Positions 50,205 through 59,687 of a stretch of DNA of 64,000 nt are shown piece by piece. Below the pieces are notes generated by a model that saw only the letters and a program-made list of their open reading frames with translations, did not search any database and was not told the origin of the DNA. The position numbers and the translations under genes were made by a program. This DNA is from Acetobacterium sp. (lineage in GTDB: Bacteria; Bacillota; Clostridia; Eubacteriales; Eubacteriaceae): assembly GCF_030652775.1 (NCBI RefSeq), contig NZ_JAUSPS010000012.1:62001-126000 (forward strand). The letters are read 5' to 3'. Each line of letters opens with the position of its first letter. Position 1 is the stretch's first letter.

Positions 50205-52109
50205 TTATTCCCCTTTTTCGAGATTTTCCAGGGTCTCCAGCCGATCCATAATCTCCAGCAGTTCTTCTTCCAGCGCCGCCTTTTCTTCAGCCAGTTCCTG
50301 CAAAACGGTGTAGTCTTTGGTGATTTCGGTCAGCTTCTTGGTGACAAAATCCAGCCGCTGATCCTTGGCTTCCAGATCCAGCAGCAGCGCCTCCTGCTCC
50401 CGTTTTTCCTTATAAGTCAGGCCGGGTTTGCGGGTTTTCGGTTTTTCGCCGGCCGGAGCTGCAGCTTTTTTCATGGTTGGCTCCGGGGTGTCCTCGCGAT
50501 GGCCCAGGCCGGTCAGTGGATGTTTCTTGATATAGTCCGAATAATTACCGGTTTGGGTGGTGATCTGACCTTTGCCGTCGAAGGAAAAAATCTGTTCACA
50601 GGTACGATCCAGAAAATAACGGTCATGGGAAACGGTCAGCACCGAACCCTGAAACTCGTCCAGGTAAGCCTCCAGAATCGTCAGGGTGTCAATGTCCAGA
50701 TCGTTGGTGGGTTCATCAAACAGCAGCACGTTGGGGGCCATCATCAGGATCCCCAGCAGATAGAGCCGTCGCCGTTCGCCACCGGAAAGTTCGGAGATAT
50801 AAACCCATTGGCTGTTTTTATCAAACAGAAAAAGTTCCATCATCTGGGCGGCAGTAACCGTTTCACCCCGGGAATTTTCCATCACTTCGGCTTTTTCGCG
50901 GATATAATCAATGGCCCGGAGGCTCAGATCCATATCCTCAGATTCCTGGGAAAAATAACCGAGCTTGACGGTATCACCCAGGGTGATGGTGCCACCATCC
51001 GGCTTAAGTTTTCCGGCCAGCAGGTTCAGCAGGGTCGACTTGCCATAACCGTTTTTGCCGATGATCCCAATCCGTTCGCTGGGGCCGAGAATCATCGAAA
51101 AATCGGCGATGATTTTCTGGGGGCCGAAGGACTTACTTAAATGCTCGATTTCAATGACTTTTTTTCCCAGCCGGGAAAAGCCCACCGAAATTTCCATCTG
51201 GTTTTCAGAAAGATCAGTGGCCCGCTCTTTGATTTCGTCAAACCGCTGAATCCGGGCTTTCTGTTTGGTGGTCCGGGCTCGGGCACCGCGACGGATCCAG
51301 GCCAGTTCGCGGCGATAGAGGTTTTGGCGCTTGGCTTCGATGGCGGTTTGAGCTTCCCGGCGATTGGCTTTCTGCTCTAAAAAGTCCGAATAATTGCCGG
51401 TATATTCATAGAGGTTGCCCATATCCAATTCGATCGTTTTAGTGACGACCCGATCCAGAAAATAGCGGTCATGGGTAACCATCAGCAGGGCTCCTTTACG
51501 GTTTAACAGGTAATTTTCCAGCCAGGCAATGGTGTCATTATCGAGGTGATTGGTGGGCTCATCGAGGATCAGCAGATCGCAGGGGGTCAGCAAGGCCGAG
51601 GCCATTGCTACCCGTTTGCGCTGCCCACCGGAAAGCTGGCCAATCTGTTTATGGTAGTCGTGAATGCCCAGTTGGGAGAGGATCGTTTCCACCTGGGATT
51701 TCAGGTTCCAGAGGTTTTCATCATCGATGCGTTGGGAGAGCGACATCAGTCGTTTTTGCAGCGCGCCGTCCTCCGGGGAATCATCCAATGCGGCCAGGGT
51801 GGACTCATAATCCCGAACCAGGTTCATTTCCGGCGAGTTGGCCGAAAAAACCTGAGAAAGCACCGTGGTATCGGGGTCAAGATCGGGGTCCTGGGACAAA
51901 ATTTCCACCCGTTTGGTACCGAAAAATTTAACCTCGCCAGCATCCGGGCTATCGAGATTTCCAATGATCCGCAGCAGCGAGGTTTTTCCCGACCCATTAA
52001 CGCCAATCACCCCAATCTTATCGGTATCGGCGATGGAAAATGAGAGTTGATTAAAAAGGGTTTTCACCCCATAGGTTTTTTTAAGATTTTCAATACTGGC
52101 AATATTCAT
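50205..52109 (-). CDS. ABC-F ATPase, Uup type
   Basis: 634 residues from ATG 52109 (AAAGGACG upstream). Two ABC domains: Walker A GVNGSGKTSLLRI and GKNGYGKSTLLNL, signatures LSGGQRKRVAMA and LSGGERRRLYLL, Walker B LLILDEPTNHLD and VLLFDEPTNDLD. The linker and a C-terminal coiled coil (AKDQRLDFVTKKLTEITKDY ... MDRLETLENL) mark the Uup subgroup. Soluble; acts on the ribosome or on branched DNA rather than in transport. Confidence 0.92.
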   Translation of the reverse strand: MNIASIENLKKTYGVKTLFNQLSFSIADTDKIGVIGVNGSGKTSLLRIIGNLDSPDAGEVKFFGTKRVEILSQDPDLDPDTTVLSQVFSANSPEMNLVRDYESTLAALDDSPEDGALQKRLMSLSQRIDDENLWNLKSQVETILSQLGIHDYHKQIGQLSGGQRKRVAMASALLTPCDLLILDEPTNHLDNDTIAWLENYLLNRKGALLMVTHDRYFLDRVVTKTIELDMGNLYEYTGNYSDFLEQKANRREAQTAIEAKRQNLYRRELAWIRRGARARTTKQKARIQRFDEIKERATDLSENQMEISVGFSRLGKKVIEIEHLSKSFGPQKIIADFSMILGPSERIGIIGKNGYGKSTLLNLLAGKLKPDGGTITLGDTVKLGYFSQESEDMDLSLRAIDYIREKAEVMENSRGETVTAAQMMELFLFDKNSQWVYISELSGGERRRLYLLGILMMAPNVLLFDEPTNDLDIDTLTILEAYLDEFQGSVLTVSHDRYFLDRTCEQIFSFDGKGQITTQTGNYSDYIKKHPLTGLGHREDTPEPTMKKAAAPAGEKPKTRKPGLTYKEKREQEALLLDLEAKDQRLDFVTKKLTEITKDYTVLQELAEEKAALEEELLEIMDRLETLENLEKGE

Positions 52110-52272
52110 TGACTCGTCCTTTGTGTTTTCGTTTTGCTGATATTTTATCATAAATTAGGGGATCTTGGAAAAACTTTACAAAAAGTCCTGAAAATAGTAT
52201 CATGTAGACACGAATTGTAGAAACAAATTAGCGACAAGAATGATCGAAACGAAAAAAGGTGGGGTGAACAAA

Positions 52273-52746
52273 ATGATGTTGGGTAAAACCATTTTTATTG
52301 CAAAAAGTGCCGATGTGGTAGGAAAAGTAAAACTGGGTAATTTTATCTCAGTGTGGTTTCAGGCGGTCATCCGCGGTGATGTCGACAGCATTACCATTGG
52401 TGATCGGACCAATATTCAGGATGGTACGGTGGTGCACGTGGCTCCGGGTTATCCCACGGTCATTGGTGACGGGGTAAGCATCGGCCATAATGCCATTATT
52501 CACGGCTGCGAAATCGGCGATAATGTCCTGGTTGGGATGGGGGCGATTATCCTCAACGGTGCCAAAATTGGCGACAACTCGATTGTTGGGGCCGGCTCGC
52601 TGGTGACCCAGGGTAAGGTCTTCCCGCCAAATTCACTAATCATGGGCAGCCCGGCCAAAGTCGCCCGGGAGTTGAAACCCGAAGAAATTCAGAGCATCCG
52701 CGACAATGCCGAAGAATACCTGGATACCATGAAGGGCTACATGTAA
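52273..52746 (+). CDS. Gamma-carbonic-anhydrase-family hexapeptide protein
   Basis: 157 residues from ATG 52273 (GGTGGGGTGAAC upstream). Left-handed beta-helix with isoleucine/valine hexapeptide repeats (VIRGDVDSITIGDRTNIQDGTVVHVAPGYPTVIGDGVSIGHNAIIHGCEIGDNVLVGMGA). The three zinc-binding histidines at VVHV, SIGHNA and IIHG are present. YrdA-like proteins of this kind may or may not have carbonic anhydrase activity. Confidence 0.87.
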   Translation: MMLGKTIFIAKSADVVGKVKLGNFISVWFQAVIRGDVDSITIGDRTNIQDGTVVHVAPGYPTVIGDGVSIGHNAIIHGCEIGDNVLVGMGAIILNGAKIGDNSIVGAGSLVTQGKVFPPNSLIMGSPAKVARELKPEEIQSIRDNAEEYLDTMKGYM

Positions 52747-52770
52747 GCCATCAGCGAACTCTGTGCAAAT

Positions 52771-52958
52771 AAAAAAAGACCCGTTGGGTCTCAGCGGTTA
52801 AAAAAAGATAACCCAGTACCGACAATTGTTACATCATGTTGTACGCATCGGAGCGGACACGGCAGCGCCTGTCCGATGCCGCGGCGAACAACAGATTAAC
52901 AATTGGTCGGTACGGTAGTTTATCACTAACCTCAAAGACCCAACGGGTCTTTTTTTTG
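52771..52958. repeat. Giant imperfect palindrome between convergent genes
   Basis: The left arm starts with seven A residues and GACCCGTTGGGTC (52778-52790). The right arm ends with its complement GACCCAACGGGTC (52937-52949) and nine T residues. Inside, GTACCGACAATTGTTA (around 52816-52831) matches TAACAATTGGTCGGTAC (52897-52913), and GCATCGGA/TCCGATGC and CGGACA/TGTCCG close the centre. The whole 188 bp can fold into one long hairpin. It serves at least as a terminator for both flanking genes and may be a MITE-like element. Confidence 0.7.
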
Positions 52959-52962
52959 ATTC

Positions 52963-53457
52963 CTAAAACTTGACGGGTTTCAGGCGAAAACGTTCCAGGG
53001 GTTTGTGCAGAATCGTCACCAGCACGATCCCAACCAGACCTTGAAGGGCGCTGAAGGGCAGGTTTACCAAAGGGCCGGCAAGGTTGCCGTACATGATTAC
53101 TTCGGAAACAAAATAAACGGCGGTCATCGCAATCACGGCCGGAAAAGCAAAGTACAGCAGATTCTTTTCGGGAAAGCGCTTCATCAGATAGCCGAAGATA
53201 AAGGCCATCGAGCCTTTAGCAATAAAGGTAGGCAGCATATAGGCGCTGTAGCCACCGAAGTAGTCGGCACTGGCCGAACCGATCCCGGCGGCAATCAGAC
53301 CGCCCCAGGGTCCTAAAATATAAGCGGATAACAGCACCGCTCCATCACCGGGATGAATATAACCCGTCGGCAGTGGGATCTTCACCAGTGATGTCATCAC
53401 AAAGGTCAGGGCCATCAATAACGCCGTATAGGTGATTTTTTTTGTTTGATCATTCAT
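52963..53457 (-). CDS. ECF transporter S component
   Basis: 164 residues with five to six membrane helices. N-terminal KKITYTALLMALTFVMTSLVKIPLP and GYIHPGDGAVLLSAYILGPWGGLIAAGIGSASADYFGGY are typical of ECF substrate-binding S subunits. The substrate is not evident; no riboswitch was found upstream. Energy modules would be encoded elsewhere. Confidence 0.85.
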   Translation of the reverse strand: MNDQTKKITYTALLMALTFVMTSLVKIPLPTGYIHPGDGAVLLSAYILGPWGGLIAAGIGSASADYFGGYSAYMLPTFIAKGSMAFIFGYLMKRFPEKNLLYFAFPAVIAMTAVYFVSEVIMYGNLAGPLVNLPFSALQGLVGIVLVTILHKPLERFRLKPVKF

Positions 53458-53474
53458 TCGTATGTCCTCGATTC

Positions 53475-53514
53475 TAAAAAAATACTAAGCCGACGATGAG
53501 CCGTTGGCTTAGTA
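53475..53514 (-). terminator. Terminator between the secreted-protein gene and the ECF gene
   Basis: On the minus strand TACTAAGCC and GGCTTAGTA pair and are followed by seven T residues. It ends the upstream leftward transcript or attenuates readthrough into the ECF gene. Confidence 0.75.
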
Positions 53515-53588
53515 TAAGATTAGCGCATATTTCTTTTCAAAACAAGGTCTTGAATTGAGGTATTTTTTTAAAAATCTGAACCCATCGA

Positions 53589-54182
53589 TTAGACCTGTTC
53601 GATAAAAATACTGACGGCAGAGTTGCCGGGTAGGTCAGTTTTATCGGGGTTGTTGGGTGAAATCGTAATGCTGATGCTGTAGCCGCTGACGGTTCCCTTC
53701 AGGCTGGTTGACTCAGAAATGGGTTCCTCGGTGTAATCAGGGGCACTGGCCAGCAGGTTCTGATAGAAAACAAGAAGTTCATCGGTGCTATAATCAGAAA
53801 CATAGGTGGCTTTCCAACCCGGTTTCCCGGAGGCGTTGGTAATCTGATTGGATTCAGAAACGTTCTGGACGCCGTAAAGCGGGACCATCTGGCTGGGATA
53901 ATTGCCAGCTAAAAGACCGGCTTCGTCAACATAGATTGCTTCAGTATTTTCCTCAATGACAGTCTGCATTTCCGACGGCACCGTAATCGTGGTGGTGGCG
54001 GTTGTATCGGGTTGATTATTCTTGATCGGCTCGGGCTGCTTGGTTACCGCGGTGGTGCTGCTGTTGCTGGCTTCATTGGTGGTGCTTGCTTCATCGCTGA
54101 TCAGCTTTGGCATGATAAAGACAGCGCCGACAATAAGAACCCCAATGAGTAAAACCGAAAGAACGACATAACGTATTTTCAT
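53589..54182 (-). CDS. Membrane-anchored extracytoplasmic protein, unknown function
   Basis: 197 residues from the ATG at 54182 (AAGGAG upstream). An N-terminal membrane segment (IRYVVLSVLLIGVLIVGAVFI) without a lipobox Cys, a Ser/Thr/Asn-rich linker (about 30-75), then a compact domain (GWKATYVSDYSTDELLVFYQNLLASAPDY) ending in a strand with VSIFIEQV. Probably outside the cytoplasm. No family recognised. Confidence 0.7.
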   Translation of the reverse strand: MKIRYVVLSVLLIGVLIVGAVFIMPKLISDEASTTNEASNSSTTAVTKQPEPIKNNQPDTTATTTITVPSEMQTVIEENTEAIYVDEAGLLAGNYPSQMVPLYGVQNVSESNQITNASGKPGWKATYVSDYSTDELLVFYQNLLASAPDYTEEPISESTSLKGTVSGYSISITISPNNPDKTDLPGNSAVSIFIEQV

Positions 54183-54409
54183 AAATAACTCCTTTGGATG
54201 CAATCAGCAGGTGATTGAGAAACAGCACATGAAACTCACAGCCTTTCTCAATGTTCTGAGCTGATTACGAATTGGATGATTACCTCATTATAACCGAGAT
54301 TCTTAATTTTTAGAATAAAGATTTCAAAAAACTTGATTTTATTAAGGATATTGGATAGAATATAGAACAGACCTTTTTACTTTTAAATAGTTATAAATAA
54401 GAACATAAA

Positions 54410-54652
54410 TGTCAGGACAAGGACGCTGTGGGGAAGGCTTTAGCAGAGAGATAATCATTTTGGTGAAAGATTATTAAAAGATACCTCAGGGAGATCACCT
54501 TTGAACAGGATTTCTGAAGGCTGGTTAGCCATTGCTTAAACCAGATTAGGAAACCCCGGGGAATCGTTAACTTCAGAGAGTGGGCAGTTTTCTGCCAACT
54601 TGGGTGGTACCGCGATTTTTCGTCCCTTGATTTTTCAGGGGGCGTTTTTTTG
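54410..54652 (+). promoter_or_regulatory. T-box riboswitch of ileS
   Basis: A T-box leader. Stem I features are GCAGAGAG (54460 region) and GGTGAAAG, then a probable isoleucine specifier ATC at 54494-54496. The T-box sequence TGGGTGGTACCGCG is at 54601-54614. The terminator follows (CGTCCCTTG against CAGGGGGCG, then T residues). Uncharged tRNA-Ile would stabilise the antiterminator and allow ileS expression. Confidence 0.9.
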
Positions 54653-54848
54653 TTGATGCGGTTTTGTTAGGCAGGATCGTGTCGCACACTTATTTAGGAA
54701 CAGTTGTGTAAAAGCATTTGATTTATTCAACAGCGAGGAACACATTCGGATCCCGCAATTAATTCAGAACATTTACTTAAGGCACTTAATTTAACTAAGA
54801 GAATTTAACACAGAGAATAACTCAGAGAGACTTAATGGAGGTAGAAAT

Positions 54849-57800
54849 TTGGCACAGTTTAAAACACTAATAGAGGGAAAAATCGGCGAGCGCGAAGATG
54901 CGATCTCACAACAATGGGAAGCGATGAATCTGTTGCAGCAAACCATTGATAACCGCGAAGGAAAAGAAAATTTTGTTTTCTATGAAGGCCCCCCCACCGC
55001 TAATGGTCGGCCGGGGATCCATCACGTACTGGCCCGGACCCTGAAAGATACGGTCTGCAAATACAAGGTGATGGACGGTTACCGGGTCCTTCGTAAGGGC
55101 GGCTGGGATACCCATGGCCTGCCGGTGGAAATCGAAGTTGAAAAACAGCTGGGGCTGTCCAGCAAACCCGAAATTGAAGCCTATGGCATCGATAAGTTCA
55201 ACGAAAAATGTAAGGAATCGGTCTTCAATTACGAAGGACAATGGAAGAAAATGAGCCGCAAAATGGGTTATTTCATTGACATGGAAGATCCCTACATCAC
55301 GTTGGATAATAATTATATTGAAACCGTCTGGTGGATTCTCGATAAGTTTAATAAAGAAGGCTTTCTATATGAAGGTCACAAGATCATGCCCTATTGCCCC
55401 CGTTGTGGCACCGGTCTGGCCTCCCATGAGGTTGCCCAGGGCTATCAGGAAATCAAAAGCAATACCGTCGTCGCCGCATTTAAACGCAAGGATGCCGATG
55501 AATACTTTTTAGTCTGGACCACCACCCCCTGGACATTGGCCGCCAATGTGGCCCTGGCCGTTCATCCCGATGCCGATTACATCAAAGCCCGCAGCAATGA
55601 TGAAGTCTATATCTGTGCCAAGGTGCTGGCGCCCAAATTACTGGGCGACGACTACGAAATTCTCGATGAAATGAAGGGATCAGCCCTGGAATACGTCGAG
55701 TATGAGCAGCTGATGCCATTTGTGACGCCCGATAAAAAAGCCTTTTTTGTCACCTGTGCTGATTATGTCACCACCGAAGACGGTACCGGGATTGTTCATA
55801 TCGCTCCGGCTTTTGGGGAAGATGACTACAAGGTTGGCCGGGCGTACAATCTGCCGGTGCTGCAACCGGTGGCTGAAGACGGAAAATATACTGACACCCC
55901 CTGGAAGGGACAATTTGTCATCGATGCCGATCTCGATATTATCAAATGGCTGAAAGCCGAAGGCAAACTGTTCAAAAAAGAAAAGGTGCTGCATAATTAT
56001 CCGCATTGCTGGCGTTGCAAAACTCCGCTACTATATTATGCCAAACCAAGCTGGTATCTGGAAATGACCAAAATTAAAGATACCCTGATCGAAAACAATA
56101 ATGGTGTTGAATGGTACCCGGATTTTGTCGGCGAAAAACGTTTCGGCAATTGGCTGGAAAACCTCAACGACTGGGCCATCTCGCGCAGCCGTTACTGGGG
56201 AACACCGCTGCCAGTGTGGCGCTGTGATGATTGCGGTAAACTGGAAACCGTCGGTTCCCGCAAAGAACTGGTGGAACGAGCGATTGAGGATATTGACGAA
56301 AGCATTGAGCTGCATCGCCCTTATGTCGATGATGTCCATTTCACCTGTCCTGATTGCGGCAAAACGATGACCCGGGTCAAAGACGTTATCGACTGCTGGT
56401 TTGATTCCGGTTCGATGCCCTTTGCCCAACATCACTACCCGTTTGAAAATAAAGAACTGTGGGAAGAACAATTCCCGGCTGATTTCATCTGTGAAGGGAT
56501 TGACCAAACCCGCGGCTGGTTCTATTCATTGCTGGCGATTTCTTCCTTCGTGACCGGCAAAGCGCCTTACAAAAAGGTGTTGGTCAATGACCTGATCCTC
56601 GATGCCGAAGGACAGAAAATGTCCAAAACCAAGGGCAATACCGTTAATCCGTTTGAAATGTTTGAAGAATATGGGGCTGATGCTCTGCGCTGGTATCTGC
56701 TTTATGTGTCGCCGGCCTGGACGCCCACCCGTTTTGATGTCAAGGGGATCAAAGAAGTTCAAAGCAAGTTCTTTAACACCTTGAAGAACACCTATCATTT
56801 CTTTGCTCTTTATGCCAATACCGACAACATCGATCCCCGCGAATTCTTTGTGCCCTATGCCGAACGTCCCGAAATCGATGCCTGGATCTTGTCCAAATAT
56901 AATCGCCTGGTCAAAGAAGTTCGCGAAGAAATGGAAGTTTTTGATTTAACTAAAGCAGTCAAGAAAATCCAGAACTTTGTCAACGAAGATTTATCCAACT
57001 GGTACATCCGCCGCAACCGTCGCCGTTTCTGGGGATCCGAGCTGACGGAAGATAAAAAAGCCGTTTACAACACCACCTGGGAAGTATTGGAAGGGGTGGT
57101 TCGCCTGTGTGCTCCCTTTGCCCCTTACATCACCGAAGAATTGTATCAAAAACTGACCGATGGTGTTTCTGTTCATCTGGCCGATTATCCGACTGTCAAC
57201 GAAGAGCTGGTTCAGGATGCCATTGAAGAACCGATGGATCTGGTCAGAGAACTGGTCAGTCTCGGCCGGGGTGCCCGGGAAGAAGCGCAGATTAAGGTCC
57301 GGCAGCCACTGTCCAAGATTATTGTCGATGGCAAATACCGGGAAACCCTCGGCGATCTCTGCGTTCTGATTGAAGAAGAACTGAATATCAAAAAAGTCGC
57401 TTTTGAAGATAACCTCGGTGACTTTATGAATTATGCGTTAAAACCGGACTTCAAGGTCGCCGGCCCGGTGCTGGGCAAAAACGTCAAGCTGCTGGGCAAG
57501 GCCCTAGCCTCTGTCGAAGCCAGTGAGGTGGTGGCCAAGCTGGAAGCAGACGGCAGCTTTGTGATTGAGCTGGATGGAGAAAGCCTCGAACTCCGCAAAG
57601 ATTTCATCGATATCCGGATTTCGGCTAAAGAAGGCTTTAACGTCCAGATGTTCAATAACAAGTTTATCATCCTGGATACCAGCTTAGATCAGGATCTATT
57701 GGATGAAGGCTGTGCCCGGGAATTTGTTTCCCGGATTCAGCAGCTGCGAAAATCCAACGGCTACGAAGTCATGGACCGCATCGACATCAGCTACAGCAGC

Positions 57801-57947
57801 GACGAAGCGATGGATCGGGCGATTGAAATCTATACTGATTTTATCAAAACCGAAACCCTGGCAGATACGATTACCGTAAAAGCCGGTGTCGGCGAAATGT
57901 TTAATCTGAATGGTCATGATACCTGGATTGAACTGGCGAAGAAATAA
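54849..57947 (+). CDS. Isoleucyl-tRNA synthetase (IleRS2-like)
   Basis: 1,032 residues, TTG start after GGAGG. Class I motifs: PPTANGRPGIHHVLAR (HIGH box) and GQKMSKTKGN (KMSKS). GGWDTHGLPVEIEVEK and MPYCPRCGTGLASHEVAQGY point to the second, eukaryote-like type of bacterial IleRS, which is often naturally mupirocin-tolerant; E. coli-type enzymes read GWDCHGLP. Editing domain and anticodon-binding C-terminus are complete. Controlled by the T-box upstream. Confidence 0.93.
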   Translation: MAQFKTLIEGKIGEREDAISQQWEAMNLLQQTIDNREGKENFVFYEGPPTANGRPGIHHVLARTLKDTVCKYKVMDGYRVLRKGGWDTHGLPVEIEVEKQLGLSSKPEIEAYGIDKFNEKCKESVFNYEGQWKKMSRKMGYFIDMEDPYITLDNNYIETVWWILDKFNKEGFLYEGHKIMPYCPRCGTGLASHEVAQGYQEIKSNTVVAAFKRKDADEYFLVWTTTPWTLAANVALAVHPDADYIKARSNDEVYICAKVLAPKLLGDDYEILDEMKGSALEYVEYEQLMPFVTPDKKAFFVTCADYVTTEDGTGIVHIAPAFGEDDYKVGRAYNLPVLQPVAEDGKYTDTPWKGQFVIDADLDIIKWLKAEGKLFKKEKVLHNYPHCWRCKTPLLYYAKPSWYLEMTKIKDTLIENNNGVEWYPDFVGEKRFGNWLENLNDWAISRSRYWGTPLPVWRCDDCGKLETVGSRKELVERAIEDIDESIELHRPYVDDVHFTCPDCGKTMTRVKDVIDCWFDSGSMPFAQHHYPFENKELWEEQFPADFICEGIDQTRGWFYSLLAISSFVTGKAPYKKVLVNDLILDAEGQKMSKTKGNTVNPFEMFEEYGADALRWYLLYVSPAWTPTRFDVKGIKEVQSKFFNTLKNTYHFFALYANTDNIDPREFFVPYAERPEIDAWILSKYNRLVKEVREEMEVFDLTKAVKKIQNFVNEDLSNWYIRRNRRRFWGSELTEDKKAVYNTTWEVLEGVVRLCAPFAPYITEELYQKLTDGVSVHLADYPTVNEELVQDAIEEPMDLVRELVSLGRGAREEAQIKVRQPLSKIIVDGKYRETLGDLCVLIEEELNIKKVAFEDNLGDFMNYALKPDFKVAGPVLGKNVKLLGKALASVEASEVVAKLEADGSFVIELDGESLELRKDFIDIRISAKEGFNVQMFNNKFIILDTSLDQDLLDEGCAREFVSRIQQLRKSNGYEVMDRIDISYSSDEAMDRAIEIYTDFIKTETLADTITVKAGVGEMFNLNGHDTWIELAKK

Positions 57948-57977
57948 CGAGAAAAACATATAAATAAGCAAAAAAAC

Positions 57978-58015
57978 AACCCCCGCTAAAGCATATCAAT
58001 GCTTTAGCGGGGGTT
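57978..58015. terminator. Bidirectional terminator between ileS and pheA
   Basis: A perfect 17-bp stem: AACCCCCGCTAAAGCAT against its complement around ATCA, with A and T tracts on either side. It serves both convergent genes. Confidence 0.88.
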
Positions 58016-58031
58016 AATTATTTTGTCGTGA

Positions 58032-58940
58032 TTACTCGGCTTCAAACTGCGGATAATAGCCTAGAAATTGAAAATATTCGGCCTTTTCTTCAATGATCGG
58101 CAGCAGGTTGACCAGGGTATTCTGGGAGATGTTGCCGGTGAAGTCGATGAAGAACAGGTATTCCCAATTCTCTTTTAACAGTGGCCGGGATTCGATCTTG
58201 CATAGGTTGAGTGAAAAGACCGAAAAGATCCCGATGATTTCGTACAGTGCGCCGGGACGGTGGGGCAGCCGAAAGGCAATGCTGACCCGGCTGGGATTCT
58301 CAAACAGTTCGATCGCCCGGGAAATAACGACAAAGCGGGTCACGTTGGTTTGGGAGAAGTTGATATCTTCGGCCAGGACCTCAAGGTCATAGATTTCGCC
58401 GGCCCGCTTGCTGGCAATGGCGGCCATGGTCGGGTCATTCTGCCCAGCCACGTATTCGGCGGCGATGGCGGTATTAAAGTATGGAATACACTTCCAGTCC
58501 GGATAGTCTTTGAGAAATTCCTCGGACTGGGAAAAACCCTGAGGATGGGAATAAACCTCGGTGATCGTCGCCAAACTGGCGCCCTTGGGAGCCAGCAGAC
58601 AGTGCCGGGCTTTGATCTCTTCTTCGCCGACAATAAAGTACTGATAGCGGGACAGCAGGTCATAAACGGCGGCAATCGACCCGGTCGATGAGTTTTCAAT
58701 CGGCAGCACGCCGTAATCAATAAAGCCCTGACTGAGGGCCACAAATACATCCTCAAAGGTTTTATAGGCAAACAGTTCACAATCCTGTTTAAAAAATGCC
58801 AGGCTGGCGGCTTCGCCATAAGAACCGCGGGTGCCGGCATATGCCACCCGCGGTTCGGTTTTGATGCGTTGAGGATAAACCGAAAAAGCTTGTTTTAAAG
58901 CATTCAGGGCATTCGCTTCAGTCGTCATCTCAGTAGCCAA
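58032..58940 (-). CDS. Prephenate dehydratase
   Basis: 302 residues, TTG start 58940 with GGGAGA upstream. The PDT domain begins at RVAYAGTRGSYGEAASLAFF; PIENSSTGSIAAVYDLL and the catalytic TRFVVISR follow near residue 205. The C-terminal ACT domain (SIAFRLPHRPGALYEIIGIFSVFSLNLCKIESRP) binds phenylalanine for feedback. It makes phenylpyruvate. Overlaps the LUD gene upstream by 11 bases, so the two are translated together. Confidence 0.94.
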   Translation of the reverse strand: MATEMTTEANALNALKQAFSVYPQRIKTEPRVAYAGTRGSYGEAASLAFFKQDCELFAYKTFEDVFVALSQGFIDYGVLPIENSSTGSIAAVYDLLSRYQYFIVGEEEIKARHCLLAPKGASLATITEVYSHPQGFSQSEEFLKDYPDWKCIPYFNTAIAAEYVAGQNDPTMAAIASKRAGEIYDLEVLAEDINFSQTNVTRFVVISRAIELFENPSRVSIAFRLPHRPGALYEIIGIFSVFSLNLCKIESRPLLKENWEYLFFIDFTGNISQNTLVNLLPIIEEKAEYFQFLGYYPQFEAE

Positions 58941-59565
58941 TATTTTCTCCCACCAGAATCACCTTGATCCGGTCTGCGACGCGGCTGTGTCGGGTGATCA
59001 CGATATTGGCGCACATACAGTCATCGGCATGACATTGGGCACAGTTTCCGGTGTCATAACAAGGGGTTTTAGCACTTAAGCGAATGGCATTCACCGGCGC
59101 GGCAATATTCTGGGCCCGATAAACGCCGGCATCGGTATTGGCCACCATCTTGTTGATCCCGGCAATGACTATCACCTGCTCCGGACCAAAACACATCAGC
59201 GCCACCCGGTTGCTGATGCCATCGACATTGACCAGTTCGCCATCCATGGTGATGGCATTGGTGCCGGTAATAAAGGTGTGAGCCAGGACGCCCTGGGCCA
59301 CTACCTCTCTTTTTTCCTGGGCGGTTTTCGCCAGGCTGCGGTCAATATATTGATAATCACCATTCTTAACGGCATCAAGCAGGCCAATTTCCTTGATCGA
59401 TTCCGAACCGCCATGGGTCACGCTGGCCCCGCTGGGAATCAGTGACAAGGCCAGTTCCAGTGCCTCCTGGGCAGTTTGGCAATAGTAGCCTTTAAAATTT
59501 CGTTTTTCAAGTTTTTTAATTAAAGATTTACTGAGATTCAGATAATTATCTTCCTTATAACCCAA
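58930..59565 (-). CDS. LUD-domain (LutC/YkgG, DUF162) protein
   Basis: 211 residues. The TTG at 59565 is preferred, because GGAGG lies seven bases upstream; a longer frame from ATG 59607 contains that site. LUD-domain features: SGASVTHGGSESIKEIGL, TGTNAITMDGELVNVDGISNRVA and VIVIAGINKMV. A cysteine-rich segment (PCYDTGNCAQCHADDCMC) near residue 175 could bind an iron-sulfur cluster. Members take part in lactate oxidation, but many in anaerobes have no known role. It is cotranslated with pheA. Confidence 0.85.
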   Translation of the reverse strand: MGYKEDNYLNLSKSLIKKLEKRNFKGYYCQTAQEALELALSLIPSGASVTHGGSESIKEIGLLDAVKNGDYQYIDRSLAKTAQEKREVVAQGVLAHTFITGTNAITMDGELVNVDGISNRVALMCFGPEQVIVIAGINKMVANTDAGVYRAQNIAAPVNAIRLSAKTPCYDTGNCAQCHADDCMCANIVITRHSRVADRIKVILVGENIGY

Positions 59566-59687
59566 AATATTACCTCCAGAGAAAAGAATAATCTTATTAT
59601 AATCCAAAGCTGTTAAAAAAACAAAATTTATTCAAAAAATGGGGTATAATAATAAAAAAACATGCAATCGCAGAAGAGGAGGACGTC

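Noticed and set aside
51546-52043. Long plus-strand frames opposite the ABC-F, xth, ileS and pheA genes
   Set aside because: They are antisense shadows of well-supported genes with clear motifs and ribosome sites.
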